Assembly: GCF_003351025.1 (NCBI RefSeq) | Contig: NZ_QPCG01000001.1 | Location: 7,949 to 71,948, forward strand | Source: Mucilaginibacter endophyticus | GTDB lineage: Bacteria; Bacteroidota; Bacteroidia; Sphingobacteriales; Sphingobacteriaceae | Reading direction: 5' to 3' | Length of the DNA stretch: 64,000 nt | Part shown: one piece after another, positions 54,975-63,619 of the stretch | Layout: every line of letters starts with the position of its first letter | Position numbering within the stretch: position 1 is the stretch's first letter | Translations under genes and position numbers: made by a program | The notes under the pieces: model-generated | The model's database searches: none | Told to the model about the DNA's origin: nothing | What the model saw: the letters and a program-made list of their open reading frames with translations, nothing else

Positions 54975-55508
54975 TTACTTCTTCTCCCTGTATCTTTTAT
55001 AAATCTTAACGGCAATCATCAATATCACGCCTAAAGAAACTATTCCCACTACGCCAAACACCCAGCTTAAGGTATCTTTTTTTACAGCCAGGAAAACTAT
55101 GGCAAATAGAAAAATGGTTGCGAGTTCATTCCAAAGGCGTAGCTGACCCGATGTCCATTTGAAAACGCCATTACGCATTTGTTTTATTTTGGATTCGCAA
55201 ATGTGATGATAGCCCACCAAGCCAAATACGAAAGTTAGTTTGATATGCAGCCATGGCATTTTTAACCATGCAGGATATAAATACAGCATGGTACAACCCG
55301 CCAGGATGGTAAGCAGCATGGATGGTTTGGCTATAACGTTCCATAGTCTGCTTTCCATAATTTCAAATTGTTTGGAGAGGATGGTGCGCTCGGGTTCGGG
55401 TTTATCCTGTGCTTCGGTATGATAGATAAACAAGCGCACGATATAAAATAACCCCGCCATCCAGCAGACTACAAAAATGATGTGTATAGCGAGAACGTAT
55501 TGGTACAT
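54975..55508 (-). CDS. Protoporphyrinogen IX oxidase HemJ
   Basis: This 177-residue, four-helix membrane protein matches HemJ (UPF0093), which oxidises protoporphyrinogen IX to protoporphyrin IX in heme synthesis. H9 in LAIHIIFVVCWMAGL and the SKQFEIMESRLW segment are typical. The gene is separated from hemE by a TCATTGCGAG repeat and is the last gene of the heme cluster. The start is the ATG at 55508, after the repeat-derived upstream extension. Confidence 0.88.
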   Translation of the reverse strand: MYQYVLAIHIIFVVCWMAGLFYIVRLFIYHTEAQDKPEPERTILSKQFEIMESRLWNVIAKPSMLLTILAGCTMLYLYPAWLKMPWLHIKLTFVFGLVGYHHICESKIKQMRNGVFKWTSGQLRLWNELATIFLFAIVFLAVKKDTLSWVFGVVGIVSLGVILMIAVKIYKRYREKK

Positions 55509-55520
55509 ATTGTAAAAAAC

Positions 55521-55606
55521 TGTCATTGCGAGAAACGAAGTAATCGCGAACTTTGCATATAGGCTTGCATAATTCGCGATTGCCACGCTATCGCTCGCAA
55601 TTACAT
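55521..55606. repeat. TCATTGCGAG palindromic repeat
   Basis: CTGTCATTGCGAGAAACGAA is mirrored by GCTATCGCTCGCAATTACAT with one substitution, around an AATCGCGAA/TTCGCGATT stem. It separates hemJ from hemE. Confidence 0.8.
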
Positions 55607-55613
55607 GTCGGTT

Positions 55614-56639
55614 TTAGTTTCGGTATTCTTTTATCACTTCTACCGCGTACTTCACATTATCAAACGGAATATCGGGCATAATGCCGTGACCCAGGTTAAA
55701 GATGAAGCCGTTTTCGCCCTTCATACGGTCGAACAGGCGATAGATGCGTTCTTTAATTACTTTTTTATCAGCATAAAGGATGTGCGGATCAAGGTTACCT
55801 TGTACTGCTATACCTGCCGGTAAACGTTTTTTGATATCTAACAAATCAACATTCCAGTCTATTGAGATCACATCCGGCTTAGCCTCGGCCATTAACGGCG
55901 CGAAAACCGAGCTGCCTTTACAGAAAGAGATCACCGGGATATCTTTACGGTTTAGCTTGCTAATGATCTCGGCAATATAACGGTGACTAAATTCTTTATA
56001 ATCATCCCATGCTAAAGCCTGTGCCCAGCTGTCAAAGATCTGCACGGCGTTAACGCCTGCTGCAATTTGCATGTTCAGGTAATCGGCTGTAACAGTTGCA
56101 ATTTTTGATAACAGCTGATGGGCCATTTCCGGCTCATTGTGCAGCATCAGTTTGGTGCGCTTAAAATCTTTTGATGATCCGCCTTCAACCAAATAGCTCA
56201 TTACAGTAAATGGGGCACCTGCAAAACCGATCAAAGGAATACGACCGGCAAGACGTTGCTGAATAACTTTGATAGCATCGCCAACATATTGCAGTTTATC
56301 TAATACATCTGTTTGCAGGTTGTCAACATCGGCCTGTGTACGTACCGGGTTTGCAAACAGCGGACCAACGCCTGCGTTAAAGCTCAGGTCGCCGCCCATG
56401 GCTTCGCCGGTAACCAGGATATCTGAAAACAAAATTGCACCATCAATCCCTAACAGATCAACTGGTAGCATGGTAACATCGGCAGCAATCTCCGGTGTTT
56501 TACACATTTCAAGGAACGAGTATTTGTTTTTGATGTCCCAATACTCTTTCATAAAGCGGCCTGCCTGCCTCATCATCCAAACCGGCGGGCGTTCTGTTTG
56601 CTCCGAAAATGCCGCTTTTATTAATAACGAATCTCTCAT
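55614..56639 (-). CDS. Uroporphyrinogen decarboxylase HemE
   Basis: This 341-residue cytosolic enzyme decarboxylates uroporphyrinogen III to coproporphyrinogen III. The signatures PPVWMMRQAGRFM (near 19) and GFAGAPFTVMSYLVEGG (near 140) are diagnostic. The length is normal. It is in the heme cluster, between the TPR protein gene and hemJ. A 'word' repeat separates it from the TPR gene upstream of it. Confidence 0.97.
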   Translation of the reverse strand: MRDSLLIKAAFSEQTERPPVWMMRQAGRFMKEYWDIKNKYSFLEMCKTPEIAADVTMLPVDLLGIDGAILFSDILVTGEAMGGDLSFNAGVGPLFANPVRTQADVDNLQTDVLDKLQYVGDAIKVIQQRLAGRIPLIGFAGAPFTVMSYLVEGGSSKDFKRTKLMLHNEPEMAHQLLSKIATVTADYLNMQIAAGVNAVQIFDSWAQALAWDDYKEFSHRYIAEIISKLNRKDIPVISFCKGSSVFAPLMAEAKPDVISIDWNVDLLDIKKRLPAGIAVQGNLDPHILYADKKVIKERIYRLFDRMKGENGFIFNLGHGIMPDIPFDNVKYAVEVIKEYRN

Positions 56640-56649
56640 ATTTTGGTTA

Positions 56650-56800
56650 GATACAAGAAGTCAAGAATCAAGAACCAAGAAGATAACGTGTTTCTTCCTA
56701 ATTCTTGCTTCCTGACTCTTGCCGTCTTGTTTTCTTACTTTCTTGTCTTCCGACTTTTTTATCTTGAATCCTGACTCTTAAAGTCTTGACTCTTCTTTCC
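56650..56800. repeat. AAGTCAAGAATCAAGA word repeat
   Basis: AAGTCAAGAATCAAGAACCAAG runs on the left and its reverse complement words (TCTTGAATCC, TGACTCTT, CTTGACTCTTC) on the right. The right arm continues into the 3' end of the TPR-protein gene, so the end of that protein (KSQDFKSQDSR) is encoded by repeat DNA. Confidence 0.75.
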
Positions 56801-57322
56801 TGGCTCTTTTTTCAACTCCTGCTGAAGGCGGTTAATTACTTCCTTCATTTTGGCGGTTATTTTTTCTTTATGCTTTTCGGCTAATTGCAGGTAGGCCTGG
56901 GCTTTTTCAAGGTTGCCCCGCCTGATGCTGATATTGGCCACGCTAACTAAGGCGGCTACGTGATCATTAACCGAACGTAAAGGGTACTGTGCCGCAATTT
57001 CATAATGTTTCTCGGCCTCCTCAAACTCCTGCCTTTGCAGGCATAAGCCGCCGTAGATAAACTCATAATACCCTCTGCGGTTTTTGCTGAGCCATTCGGG
57101 TTTCATGATCTCCTTTAACGATGCAGCTGTTTTGTCATAATCCTTAACATGAAAATGCCTGGATGCAACAATTAGAGTACCCTGTCTGAAATAATCCCAG
57201 ATAAGCAGGATGATCATCATTGCTGCTACTGCTGCCAGCTCATAAACACGGAAATACATCAACACACCTAACGACAGCAGAAATATAAACGCAATGAAAA
57301 TACGTATCCTGTTACTGAACAT
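56759..57322 (-). CDS. TPR-like membrane protein
   Basis: This 187-residue protein has two N-terminal transmembrane helices (about 8-22 and 28-45) and a helical repeat region (about 70-165) that looks like TPR or SEL1-type hairpins. The last residues are repeat-encoded (KSQDFKSQDSR). The start overlaps the stop of the response regulator by one base (TAATG), so it is co-translated. TPR proteins usually mediate protein contacts; here a role in heme-related sensing is only a guess. Confidence 0.7.
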   Translation of the reverse strand: MFSNRIRIFIAFIFLLSLGVLMYFRVYELAAVAAMMIILLIWDYFRQGTLIVASRHFHVKDYDKTAASLKEIMKPEWLSKNRRGYYEFIYGGLCLQRQEFEEAEKHYEIAAQYPLRSVNDHVAALVSVANISIRRGNLEKAQAYLQLAEKHKEKITAKMKEVINRLQQELKKEPGKKSQDFKSQDSR

Positions 57323-58035
57323 TAATGCTGGTTATCGGTAAATTTATAGCCTACACCGCGGATAGAGTGAAAATAAACCGGGTTTTTAGGATCTGGTTCA
57401 AAATACTTGCGGAAGGTTAGGATAAAGTTATCGATAGTACGGGTTGACGGATAAACGTCATAGTTCCAAACGGTTTCCAGGATCTGCTCACGTGATACGG
57501 CGTCATTACGGCGCTCGATCAGCAATTTAAGCAGCATGGTTTCCTTTTTGGTAAGGGCGGTAATTGAGCCATCTTCATTAACCAGTTCAAACGAGTTAAA
57601 GTGGATAGTTTTATCACCGATTTTGTAGCTGTTAAACTCTTTCAGGTCTTCACCTTTCAGGCTGCGTTTTACCAGGTTGTTTACCCTTAAAATAAGTTCC
57701 TCAAGGTTAAACGGTTTGGTAAGGTAATCGTCAGCTCCTTTTTTCAGGCCCGAGATCTTGTCCTCATTGGTGTTTTTAGCCGTAAGGAACATGATAGGTA
57801 CTTCTGTATTTTCAAGCCTGATGGTTTCCGCAACAACAAAGCCGTCAATTTCGGGCATCATTACGTCAAGTATTACCAGGTTAAAACGCTCTTCTTTAAA
57901 CAGTTGTAAAGCTTTTTTGCCGTTTTTAGCCGGAGTTACCTTGTAGCCTTCCAGCTCAAGGTTAAGCTTAATTGCTTCTAACAAATGCTCTTCGTCTTCG
58001 GCCAATAAAATCCTTTTTTTGTTTGGCATGCTCAT
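57322..58035 (-). CDS. OmpR-family response regulator in the heme cluster
   Basis: This 237-residue regulator has a receiver domain with D57 in LVILDVMMPEIDG and a winged-helix domain (about 138-235; TKKETMLLKLLIERRND, STRTIDNFILTFRKYF). It follows its kinase by 8 bp and overlaps the TPR gene. The position inside a heme gene cluster suggests that it controls heme synthesis or responds to heme or oxygen, which the sequence does not prove. Confidence 0.95.
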   Translation of the reverse strand: MSMPNKKRILLAEDEEHLLEAIKLNLELEGYKVTPAKNGKKALQLFKEERFNLVILDVMMPEIDGFVVAETIRLENTEVPIMFLTAKNTNEDKISGLKKGADDYLTKPFNLEELILRVNNLVKRSLKGEDLKEFNSYKIGDKTIHFNSFELVNEDGSITALTKKETMLLKLLIERRNDAVSREQILETVWNYDVYPSTRTIDNFILTFRKYFEPDPKNPVYFHSIRGVGYKFTDNQH

Positions 58036-58043
58036 ATTCTAAT

Positions 58044-58919
58044 TTAGGTTAATCCAAATGTAACTTCAAAAATACTACCAGCAGGGCGGTTATCCTTAAC
58101 CCTGATGCTGGCCTGGTGTTTATCCAACACCTCCTTAACAATATAAAGGCCCAATCCGGTACCTTTAGTGTTACGGGTTTCTTCGCTGCCTACGCGGTAA
58201 AAGCGATCAAAAATGCGCGTCTTTTCCTCGTCGGCTATACCGATACCATGATCGGCTACCTGTAAATAAACTTTATCATCTTTCGAAAACAGCTTTACCC
58301 CTACAGATGAGCAAGGGCTTGAATATTTTACAGCGTTTTCTATCAAATTGGTTACAACCGATGTAAGGGCAAACTTATCGCCAACAATCTCAACCTTAGG
58401 TTCAATCTCAGCCTCGATGATCTGCTGGTTGCAATCGCATTTGGTGATCTGCAGGCGGTTAACAATACTATCAACCAAAACCGAAAGGTTAAAACTGGCC
58501 TTAGGGAAGCTGTATGAGCGGTTCTCGATTTTAGACGCCAGCAGCATGTTTTCAACCATATCATCCAAGCGTTCAACGTCGTTTAACGATTTGTCGATAA
58601 AATCAAGGATCTGCTCCCTGGTCAGCTGCCTTTTTTGAATGGTTTGCAACAGGATCTTTATAGATGCCAGCGGCGATTTCAATTCATGCGTTACCGAAAG
58701 CAGGAAGTTTTTTTTCTGCTCCTGCAGTTTACGCTCTTTGTTAAAAGAACGGTGCAGGTTGATTGCGCCAATTAAAAATACGGCAACAAACATGGCCCCT
58801 TCGCCCAGGATCATGCCGGTACGGCGCGGTTGCAGCGTAACCAGCATATAGCCCCACCACACCAGTTCGGCAACGGCATAGGTGATGAGCGCGTAAAAAA
58901 TAACAAATGACTTTTTCAT
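58044..58919 (-). CDS. Histidine kinase in the heme cluster
   Basis: This 291-residue kinase has two transmembrane helices (about 5-27 and 38-55) with only a few residues between them, then a HisKA domain with H78 in SVTHELKSPLAS and a HATPase domain with TNLIENAVKYS and GTGLGLYIV. It lacks a periplasmic sensor, so the signal is likely in the membrane or cytoplasm. It precedes its response regulator. The ATG at 58919 is preferred to 58997, because the upstream residues come from repeat DNA. Confidence 0.92.
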   Translation of the reverse strand: MKKSFVIFYALITYAVAELVWWGYMLVTLQPRRTGMILGEGAMFVAVFLIGAINLHRSFNKERKLQEQKKNFLLSVTHELKSPLASIKILLQTIQKRQLTREQILDFIDKSLNDVERLDDMVENMLLASKIENRSYSFPKASFNLSVLVDSIVNRLQITKCDCNQQIIEAEIEPKVEIVGDKFALTSVVTNLIENAVKYSSPCSSVGVKLFSKDDKVYLQVADHGIGIADEEKTRIFDRFYRVGSEETRNTKGTGLGLYIVKEVLDKHQASIRVKDNRPAGSIFEVTFGLT

Positions 58920-58927
58920 TCGAGTTT

Positions 58928-59005
58928 TCAGTTTGCGGTTTGCTGTTGGCAGTATTTTTTCAGTTTGCATATTCAATTGCAAACTGCCTACCGGCAACTG
59001 CCAAC
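58928..59005. repeat. GTTTGC/TTGGCAG word repeat with inverted arms
   Basis: CAGTTTGCGGTTTGCTGTTG is followed by its reverse complement words GCAAACTGCC and GGCAACTGCCAAC on the right. It lies between hemL and the kinase gene. Confidence 0.7.
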
Positions 59006-60373
59006 TTATTTACCGTTAAATACTAAATCTAAACTATCAAATATAGCACGTTTTGTTTTCTCCAGGTCAATCTTGGTGTGTGCCGATGATATAAAACCAA
59101 CCTCGTAGCCCGACGGACCTAAATAAATGCCCCGGTTTAGCAACTCGCGATGGAATTTCTTGAATTTTTCCATGCTTGACGCGTCAATATCTTCGGCTTT
59201 ACGAATATACTCTTTATCTGTAAAAGCAAACCAGAATATAGAGCCTATGCCAAACACTTTGAATTTATAATTACGGGCAGTAGCAAAACGCTGGATAGCT
59301 TCTACGAATTCTTCTGTTTTATTGTTCAGGTCGCGGTAAAAGCCCATGCGCAAAAGCTCGCTAAGCTGGGCGATACCGGCACCCATAGCAACTGGATTAC
59401 CTGATAATGTACCTGCCTGGTAAACCGAACCCTCTGGCGAAATATTGCTCATAATTGCCGCCGATGAGCCATAAGCACCAACAGGCATACCTCCGCCAAT
59501 AATTTTACCATAAGTAATGATATCTGGCTTGATCTGGTAGTAACCGGCCGCGCCTTCAAAGCCAACACGGAAGCCTGAGATCACCTCATCAAATATCAAC
59601 ATAGTGCCATTTTGAGTACAGATCTCGCGCAGGTATTGCAGGTATTCTTTTTCCTGCAATAGCAGGCCGTTATTTGCCGGTACAGGCTCAATAATTACAG
59701 CCGCAATCTGGTCTTTAAACTCTTCAAAAGCTTTAGCCAAAGCTTCTTTATCATTAAGCGCTACCACAATGGTTTCGTCGGCAACTGATTTAGGTACACC
59801 GGCAGATGAAGTTTCGCCGAAGGTAACCAGTCCTGATCCTGCTTTTACCAATAAGGCATCGGCGTGACCATGATAGCAGCCTTCAAATTTTAAGATCTTA
59901 TCGCGTTTGGTATATCCCCGGGCTAACCTGATAGCCGACATCACAGCCTCAGTACCTGAGCTTACAAAGCGAATTTTTTCAATAAACTTATTGTTTTTCA
60001 GGATCAGCTCGGCCAGTTCATTTTCCAGCGCGGTAGGAGCACCGAAGCTCATGCCGTTTTGCATTACCTCAATAACTTTTTCCCTTACTTTGGCATTGTT
60101 GTGACCAAGGATCAGTGGTCCCCATGAGCAGCAGAAGTCAATGAACTCATTGCCATCGGCATCCCAGATATGGCTGCCATCACCTTTTTGAATAAACAGC
60201 GGCGTGCCATAAACAGACTTGAAAGCCCTTACCGGTGAGTTTACACCACCTGGAAAATAAGTCTGGGCCTTAGCATAGAGCTCGGCCGATTTTTCACGAC
60301 TGATATCGGGCTTGCCCGTTGTATTTACCGGTTCATCCTCTGCAGAAAACATCTTTTTTATTGAATCGAACAT
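59006..60373 (-). CDS. Glutamate-1-semialdehyde aminotransferase HemL
   Basis: This 455-residue PLP enzyme converts glutamate 1-semialdehyde to 5-aminolevulinate, the first committed tetrapyrrole precursor. K290 in TYGKIIGGGMPVG is the PLP lysine. YFPGGVNSPVRAF and FEGCYHGHADA are family signatures. The ATG at 60373 gives MFDSIKKMF and fits the length of homologues. It lies between the kinase gene and hemB. hemA, the previous step, is not in the window. Confidence 0.97.
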   Translation of the reverse strand: MFDSIKKMFSAEDEPVNTTGKPDISREKSAELYAKAQTYFPGGVNSPVRAFKSVYGTPLFIQKGDGSHIWDADGNEFIDFCCSWGPLILGHNNAKVREKVIEVMQNGMSFGAPTALENELAELILKNNKFIEKIRFVSSGTEAVMSAIRLARGYTKRDKILKFEGCYHGHADALLVKAGSGLVTFGETSSAGVPKSVADETIVVALNDKEALAKAFEEFKDQIAAVIIEPVPANNGLLLQEKEYLQYLREICTQNGTMLIFDEVISGFRVGFEGAAGYYQIKPDIITYGKIIGGGMPVGAYGSSAAIMSNISPEGSVYQAGTLSGNPVAMGAGIAQLSELLRMGFYRDLNNKTEEFVEAIQRFATARNYKFKVFGIGSIFWFAFTDKEYIRKAEDIDASSMEKFKKFHRELLNRGIYLGPSGYEVGFISSAHTKIDLEKTKRAIFDSLDLVFNGK

Positions 60374-60457
60374 TTTTATGAGCTTAAAACTGAAAGCCAA
60401 AGGCTTAAAGCTTGATTTTTGTATTTTTTATAACCGGCTTAAAGGCGTTTTGTAAGT

Positions 60458-60515
60458 TGTCATTACTGGGGGCTCTCTCTGTAAAGTCCGCGATTGCTTC
60501 GTGCCTCGCAATGAC
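60458..60515. repeat. TCATTGCGAG repeat, degenerate
   Basis: TTGTCATTACTGGGGG is a diverged left arm and GCTTCGTGCCTCGCAATGACG a good right arm. It lies between hemL and hemB, next to a stretch of CTTTCGCC/CTTTCACC words at 60545-60580. Confidence 0.65.
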
Positions 60516-60580
60516 GGGATGATAATTAATGGTTATTAGCTTCTACCTTTCGCCTTTCACCTTTTCCCTTTCACCTCAAC

Positions 60581-61552
60581 CTACAACCACTTATTCTCCA
60601 AAACCTCTTTGGCATGGTAAGTTAAAATAGCAGTTGCACCGGCACGACGGATGCTGGTAAGCACCTCGGTGATGGCACGCTGCTCATTTAACCAGCCACG
60701 TTGTATAGCGGCTTTGATCATGGCATATTCGCCACTTACGTTATATGCGGCAACCGGCAGTTCGGTATTATCTTTTATCAGTTTAATAACGTCAAGGTAG
60801 GGCAGGGCTGGTTTTACCATCAGGAAGTCCGCGCCTTCAATCTCATCCAGTTCGGCTTCAATCAAGGCTTCGCGCTGGTTGGCCGGATTCATCTGGTAGG
60901 TTTTTTTATCGCCAAATTTAGGTGCCGAATTAAGGGCATCCCTGAAAGGGCCATAAAACGCGCTTGCATATTTTGCCGAGTATGACATGATAGACACATT
61001 GGTAAAGCCGTTATCATCCAAAACATTACGGATGTAACCTACGCGACCGTCCATCATATCTGATGGGGCAATGATATCAGCACCTGATTGCGCATGCGCC
61101 AAAGCCATTTTGCCTAAAACGTCAAGCGTTTCATCATTCAGGATTACGCCGTTTTCCACGATGCCATCATGACCGTCGCTGCTGTACGGATCCATAGCTA
61201 CGTCGGTAATTACGCAGGCTTCAGGAAAGTTTTTCTTTACCTCGCGGATAGCGCGCAGATAAAGACTTTCATCTCGGTAGCTTTCAGTAGCGAATTTGTC
61301 TTTTAGTTCTTCGGCGATATTAGGGAACAGGTCAAAAGAGTTTAAGCCCAGCTTAAGGCAGCTTTCAATCTCGCGCAGCAGGTTATCAATAGAATAACGG
61401 AAAATGCCCGGCATTGAGGCCACTTCACTTTTCTGGTTTACGCCGTCAATAATAAACAGCGGAAAAATCAGGTTAGCAGCGCTAACATGTGTTTCCTGCA
61501 CCATCTGGCGTATCACTTCGCTTTTGCGATTCCTTCTTGGTCGTTGTAACAT
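60581..61552 (-). CDS. Porphobilinogen synthase HemB
   Basis: This 323-residue enzyme condenses two 5-aminolevulinate molecules to porphobilinogen. The Schiff-base lysines are K194 (YSAKYAS) and K247 (MVKPALPY). The cysteine-rich zinc site of animal enzymes is absent: the region reads DVAMDPYSSDGHDG, with Ala and Asp in place of cysteines, so it should not need catalytic zinc. It is read towards hemL. A TTCATTGG word repeat lies upstream. Confidence 0.96.
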   Translation of the reverse strand: MLQRPRRNRKSEVIRQMVQETHVSAANLIFPLFIIDGVNQKSEVASMPGIFRYSIDNLLREIESCLKLGLNSFDLFPNIAEELKDKFATESYRDESLYLRAIREVKKNFPEACVITDVAMDPYSSDGHDGIVENGVILNDETLDVLGKMALAHAQSGADIIAPSDMMDGRVGYIRNVLDDNGFTNVSIMSYSAKYASAFYGPFRDALNSAPKFGDKKTYQMNPANQREALIEAELDEIEGADFLMVKPALPYLDVIKLIKDNTELPVAAYNVSGEYAMIKAAIQRGWLNEQRAITEVLTSIRRAGATAILTYHAKEVLENKWL

Positions 61553-61560
61553 TTTATTTA

Positions 61561-61659
61561 GTTCATTAGTTCACTGGTTTATTAGTTCATTGGTCTTTTC
61601 TCATTTGCAAGGCTTATGAAAGCGATACTAATGAACCAGTGAACGAATGAACCAATGAA
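61561..61659. repeat. GTTCATTAGTTCACTGG word repeat with inverted arms
   Basis: GTTCATTAGTTCACTGGTTT on the left is matched on the right by CTAATGAACCAGTGAACGAA and AATGAACCAATGAAC. The arms are about 33 bp each with a 33-bp spacer. It lies between hemCD and hemB. Confidence 0.85.
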
Positions 61660-61663
61660 CGCT

Positions 61664-63238
61664 TTAAAGTCCAAACACTGCCTCTGCCAGCCCAACTTCG
61701 TCGGGTGAGTAGGGGAGCGTGTATTTTACACCCATTTCGTCAAACTTTTTGCCGGTTGATTTACCTATGGCCACGACCTTTTGGTATGGGTCCAGCAGGT
61801 TATCGGCAAAGTAGGCTTCTACGTTTGATGGGCTTGTAAACACCATCACGTCGGCACCGCTGGCTTCAACATCTTCTTCCAGTACAGTTTCGTAAACCGG
61901 CAAGTCGATGATTTTGGTATCGGCAGATAAGCCTTGTTGTATGCTCCTCATTGGGCTTTCGGCGCCTGGGAACAGTACTATTTTACCATTGGCCAGTTTT
62001 GCAAATTCTTCGGCAACTTCGGCGGTATCAGTTCCTTCGCCAACATAATCGGTAAAGTGACCTTTACGGCGAAGCATTTCTTCGCTGCCACTGCCCATTA
62101 CCCCAAATTTTACTTTTTTAGGAAATTGAGGGTTTAACTGGAAAAAGTACTCAACAGCATTTTTGCTGGAGAAAAATACCCAGTCGATATTTTTTAATAT
62201 GTATGAGTCAAAACGGGTAATCACAGGAACGGTACGGATCAGCGAACGATCTTCTATCTGGATGCCGTGTTTTTCAAGCGCTTTGCGGAAGTAGCTTTGT
62301 TGGCCAAGTTCGCGCGAAATAAACACGCTCGCCGGGTGTTTGCGGTCTTTAGCAAATTTGGCTACTACTTTTTCTGCAAGGCCTTCGGTAGTTGGTGCTT
62401 CTAAAAATAGTCTGTCCGGAAATTCATCGCCTTCGTTGGCTTTAGAAGTAAACACCTGGAAAAGGCCATCTTCCTTGCGGCAGTAACAGCCCAAAGGCAG
62501 GTGGCAGCCACCGCCAAATAATTTCAATACGGTACGTTCAACAGCAAGCTCTTCAGCAACATTGGTATGGTGTAATGCTTGCAGGGCTTCAAAAAGCTCA
62601 TGGTCGTTTTCGCGGATCTGGATAGCCAGCGCGCCTTGTGCAGGTGCCGGGATCAGTTCAACCGGGGTGATCTCTTCCACATGAAACTCGCTCAGGTCAA
62701 GACCTAAACGGGTAACGCCAGCTTTGGCCAGCATAATGGCATCATATTTTTCATCGCGAAGCTTACCAATACGGGTAGGCACGTTTCCGCGAAGGTCTTC
62801 AATTTCAAGGTCGGGACGGTGGGCCAATAGCTGCGCTTTACGACGGTTTGATGAAGTGCCCACAATAGCGCCATATTTAACAGATAGCTTTTGGTGCACA
62901 TCAACACAGTCTTTCAAGATCAACAACAGTTCAGCCGGATCTTCCCGTTCTGAAACTGCTGCGATGATGAGTCCCGGAGGATTTTCAGTTGGCAGGTCCT
63001 TATGTGAGTGGACCGCGATATCTATAGTGCCTGCAATTAATTCTTCTTCTAATTCTTTGGTAAAAAAGCCTTTACCTTCCAGCTTATCAAAGCTGAGGTT
63101 CAGGATACGGTCGCCCTGGGTTTTAATGATCTTTAACTCGGCGGTAATGTTAATGGCAGCAAGGCTGTCTTTAACGAAATTGGCCTGCCACAAAGCCAAT
63201 TCGCTGCCACGGGTTCCTATAATCAGTTTTCTGTCCAA
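61664..63238 (-). CDS. HemC-HemD fusion
   Basis: This 524-residue protein joins hydroxymethylbilane synthase (about 1-300) to uroporphyrinogen III synthase (about 305-524). HemC marks are GTRGSELALWQ (8-18), HSHKDLP (78-84) and C245 in FGGGCHLPLG, which holds the dipyrromethane cofactor. The HemD part has the family's weak sequence (FISRELGQQS, VFTSPSNVEAYF, VAIGKSTGKK). The fusion hands the unstable hydroxymethylbilane straight to the next enzyme. The start codon is TTG; no in-frame ATG is available upstream. A TAAATTTG element lies 23 bp further up. Confidence 0.93.
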   Translation of the reverse strand: MDRKLIIGTRGSELALWQANFVKDSLAAINITAELKIIKTQGDRILNLSFDKLEGKGFFTKELEEELIAGTIDIAVHSHKDLPTENPPGLIIAAVSEREDPAELLLILKDCVDVHQKLSVKYGAIVGTSSNRRKAQLLAHRPDLEIEDLRGNVPTRIGKLRDEKYDAIMLAKAGVTRLGLDLSEFHVEEITPVELIPAPAQGALAIQIRENDHELFEALQALHHTNVAEELAVERTVLKLFGGGCHLPLGCYCRKEDGLFQVFTSKANEGDEFPDRLFLEAPTTEGLAEKVVAKFAKDRKHPASVFISRELGQQSYFRKALEKHGIQIEDRSLIRTVPVITRFDSYILKNIDWVFFSSKNAVEYFFQLNPQFPKKVKFGVMGSGSEEMLRRKGHFTDYVGEGTDTAEVAEEFAKLANGKIVLFPGAESPMRSIQQGLSADTKIIDLPVYETVLEEDVEASGADVMVFTSPSNVEAYFADNLLDPYQKVVAIGKSTGKKFDEMGVKYTLPYSPDEVGLAEAVFGL

Positions 63239-63619
63239 AAGAATGAATGTTTTACAGCTGCAAATTTAATTTTTTATGCCGATGATAAGGCACAACAACT
63301 TAACGAATTATTGTTAATTGCAACAAAATGACTGTAATGTGTGGGTTAGGTGCAGTATAAATTTACCTTGCATATCGCATAGATGGTAAACAGGTTCCGC
63401 GCCCGGATATTTGTGCGGTGATAGGATCATAATCGTTGTTGCCGACTGCCGCTGTATCGGGCAAAAACGCACACCTGTTGTAACGTTTCCGAACGATGTA
63501 ATAAGCGGACTTTGTTTAAATTATTGTTTTTCAGTAGTTTAAGTGGGTGGCATGAGTTTTAGGCGTTCAGCTGTATTAAATAATATTTTAGGTTTAACAT
63601 CTGCTACAATCACATACCT
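63239..63619. other. Divergent intergenic region
   Basis: This 381-bp gap separates divergent hemCD and the ABC permease gene. I see no gene, RNA or repeat in it. It should hold two promoters. On the minus strand TAAATTTG (63268-63261) matches a -7 element, with a TTG 24 bp further upstream at about 63295-63293 as a weak -33 box. Confidence 0.6.
63261..63295 (-). promoter_or_regulatory. Candidate hemCD promoter
   Basis: TAAATTTG at 63268-63261 matches TAnnTTTG, about 23 bp upstream of the TTG start. The TTG at 63295-63293 is a possible -33 box, but the 24-bp spacing is longer than usual. Confidence 0.4.
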
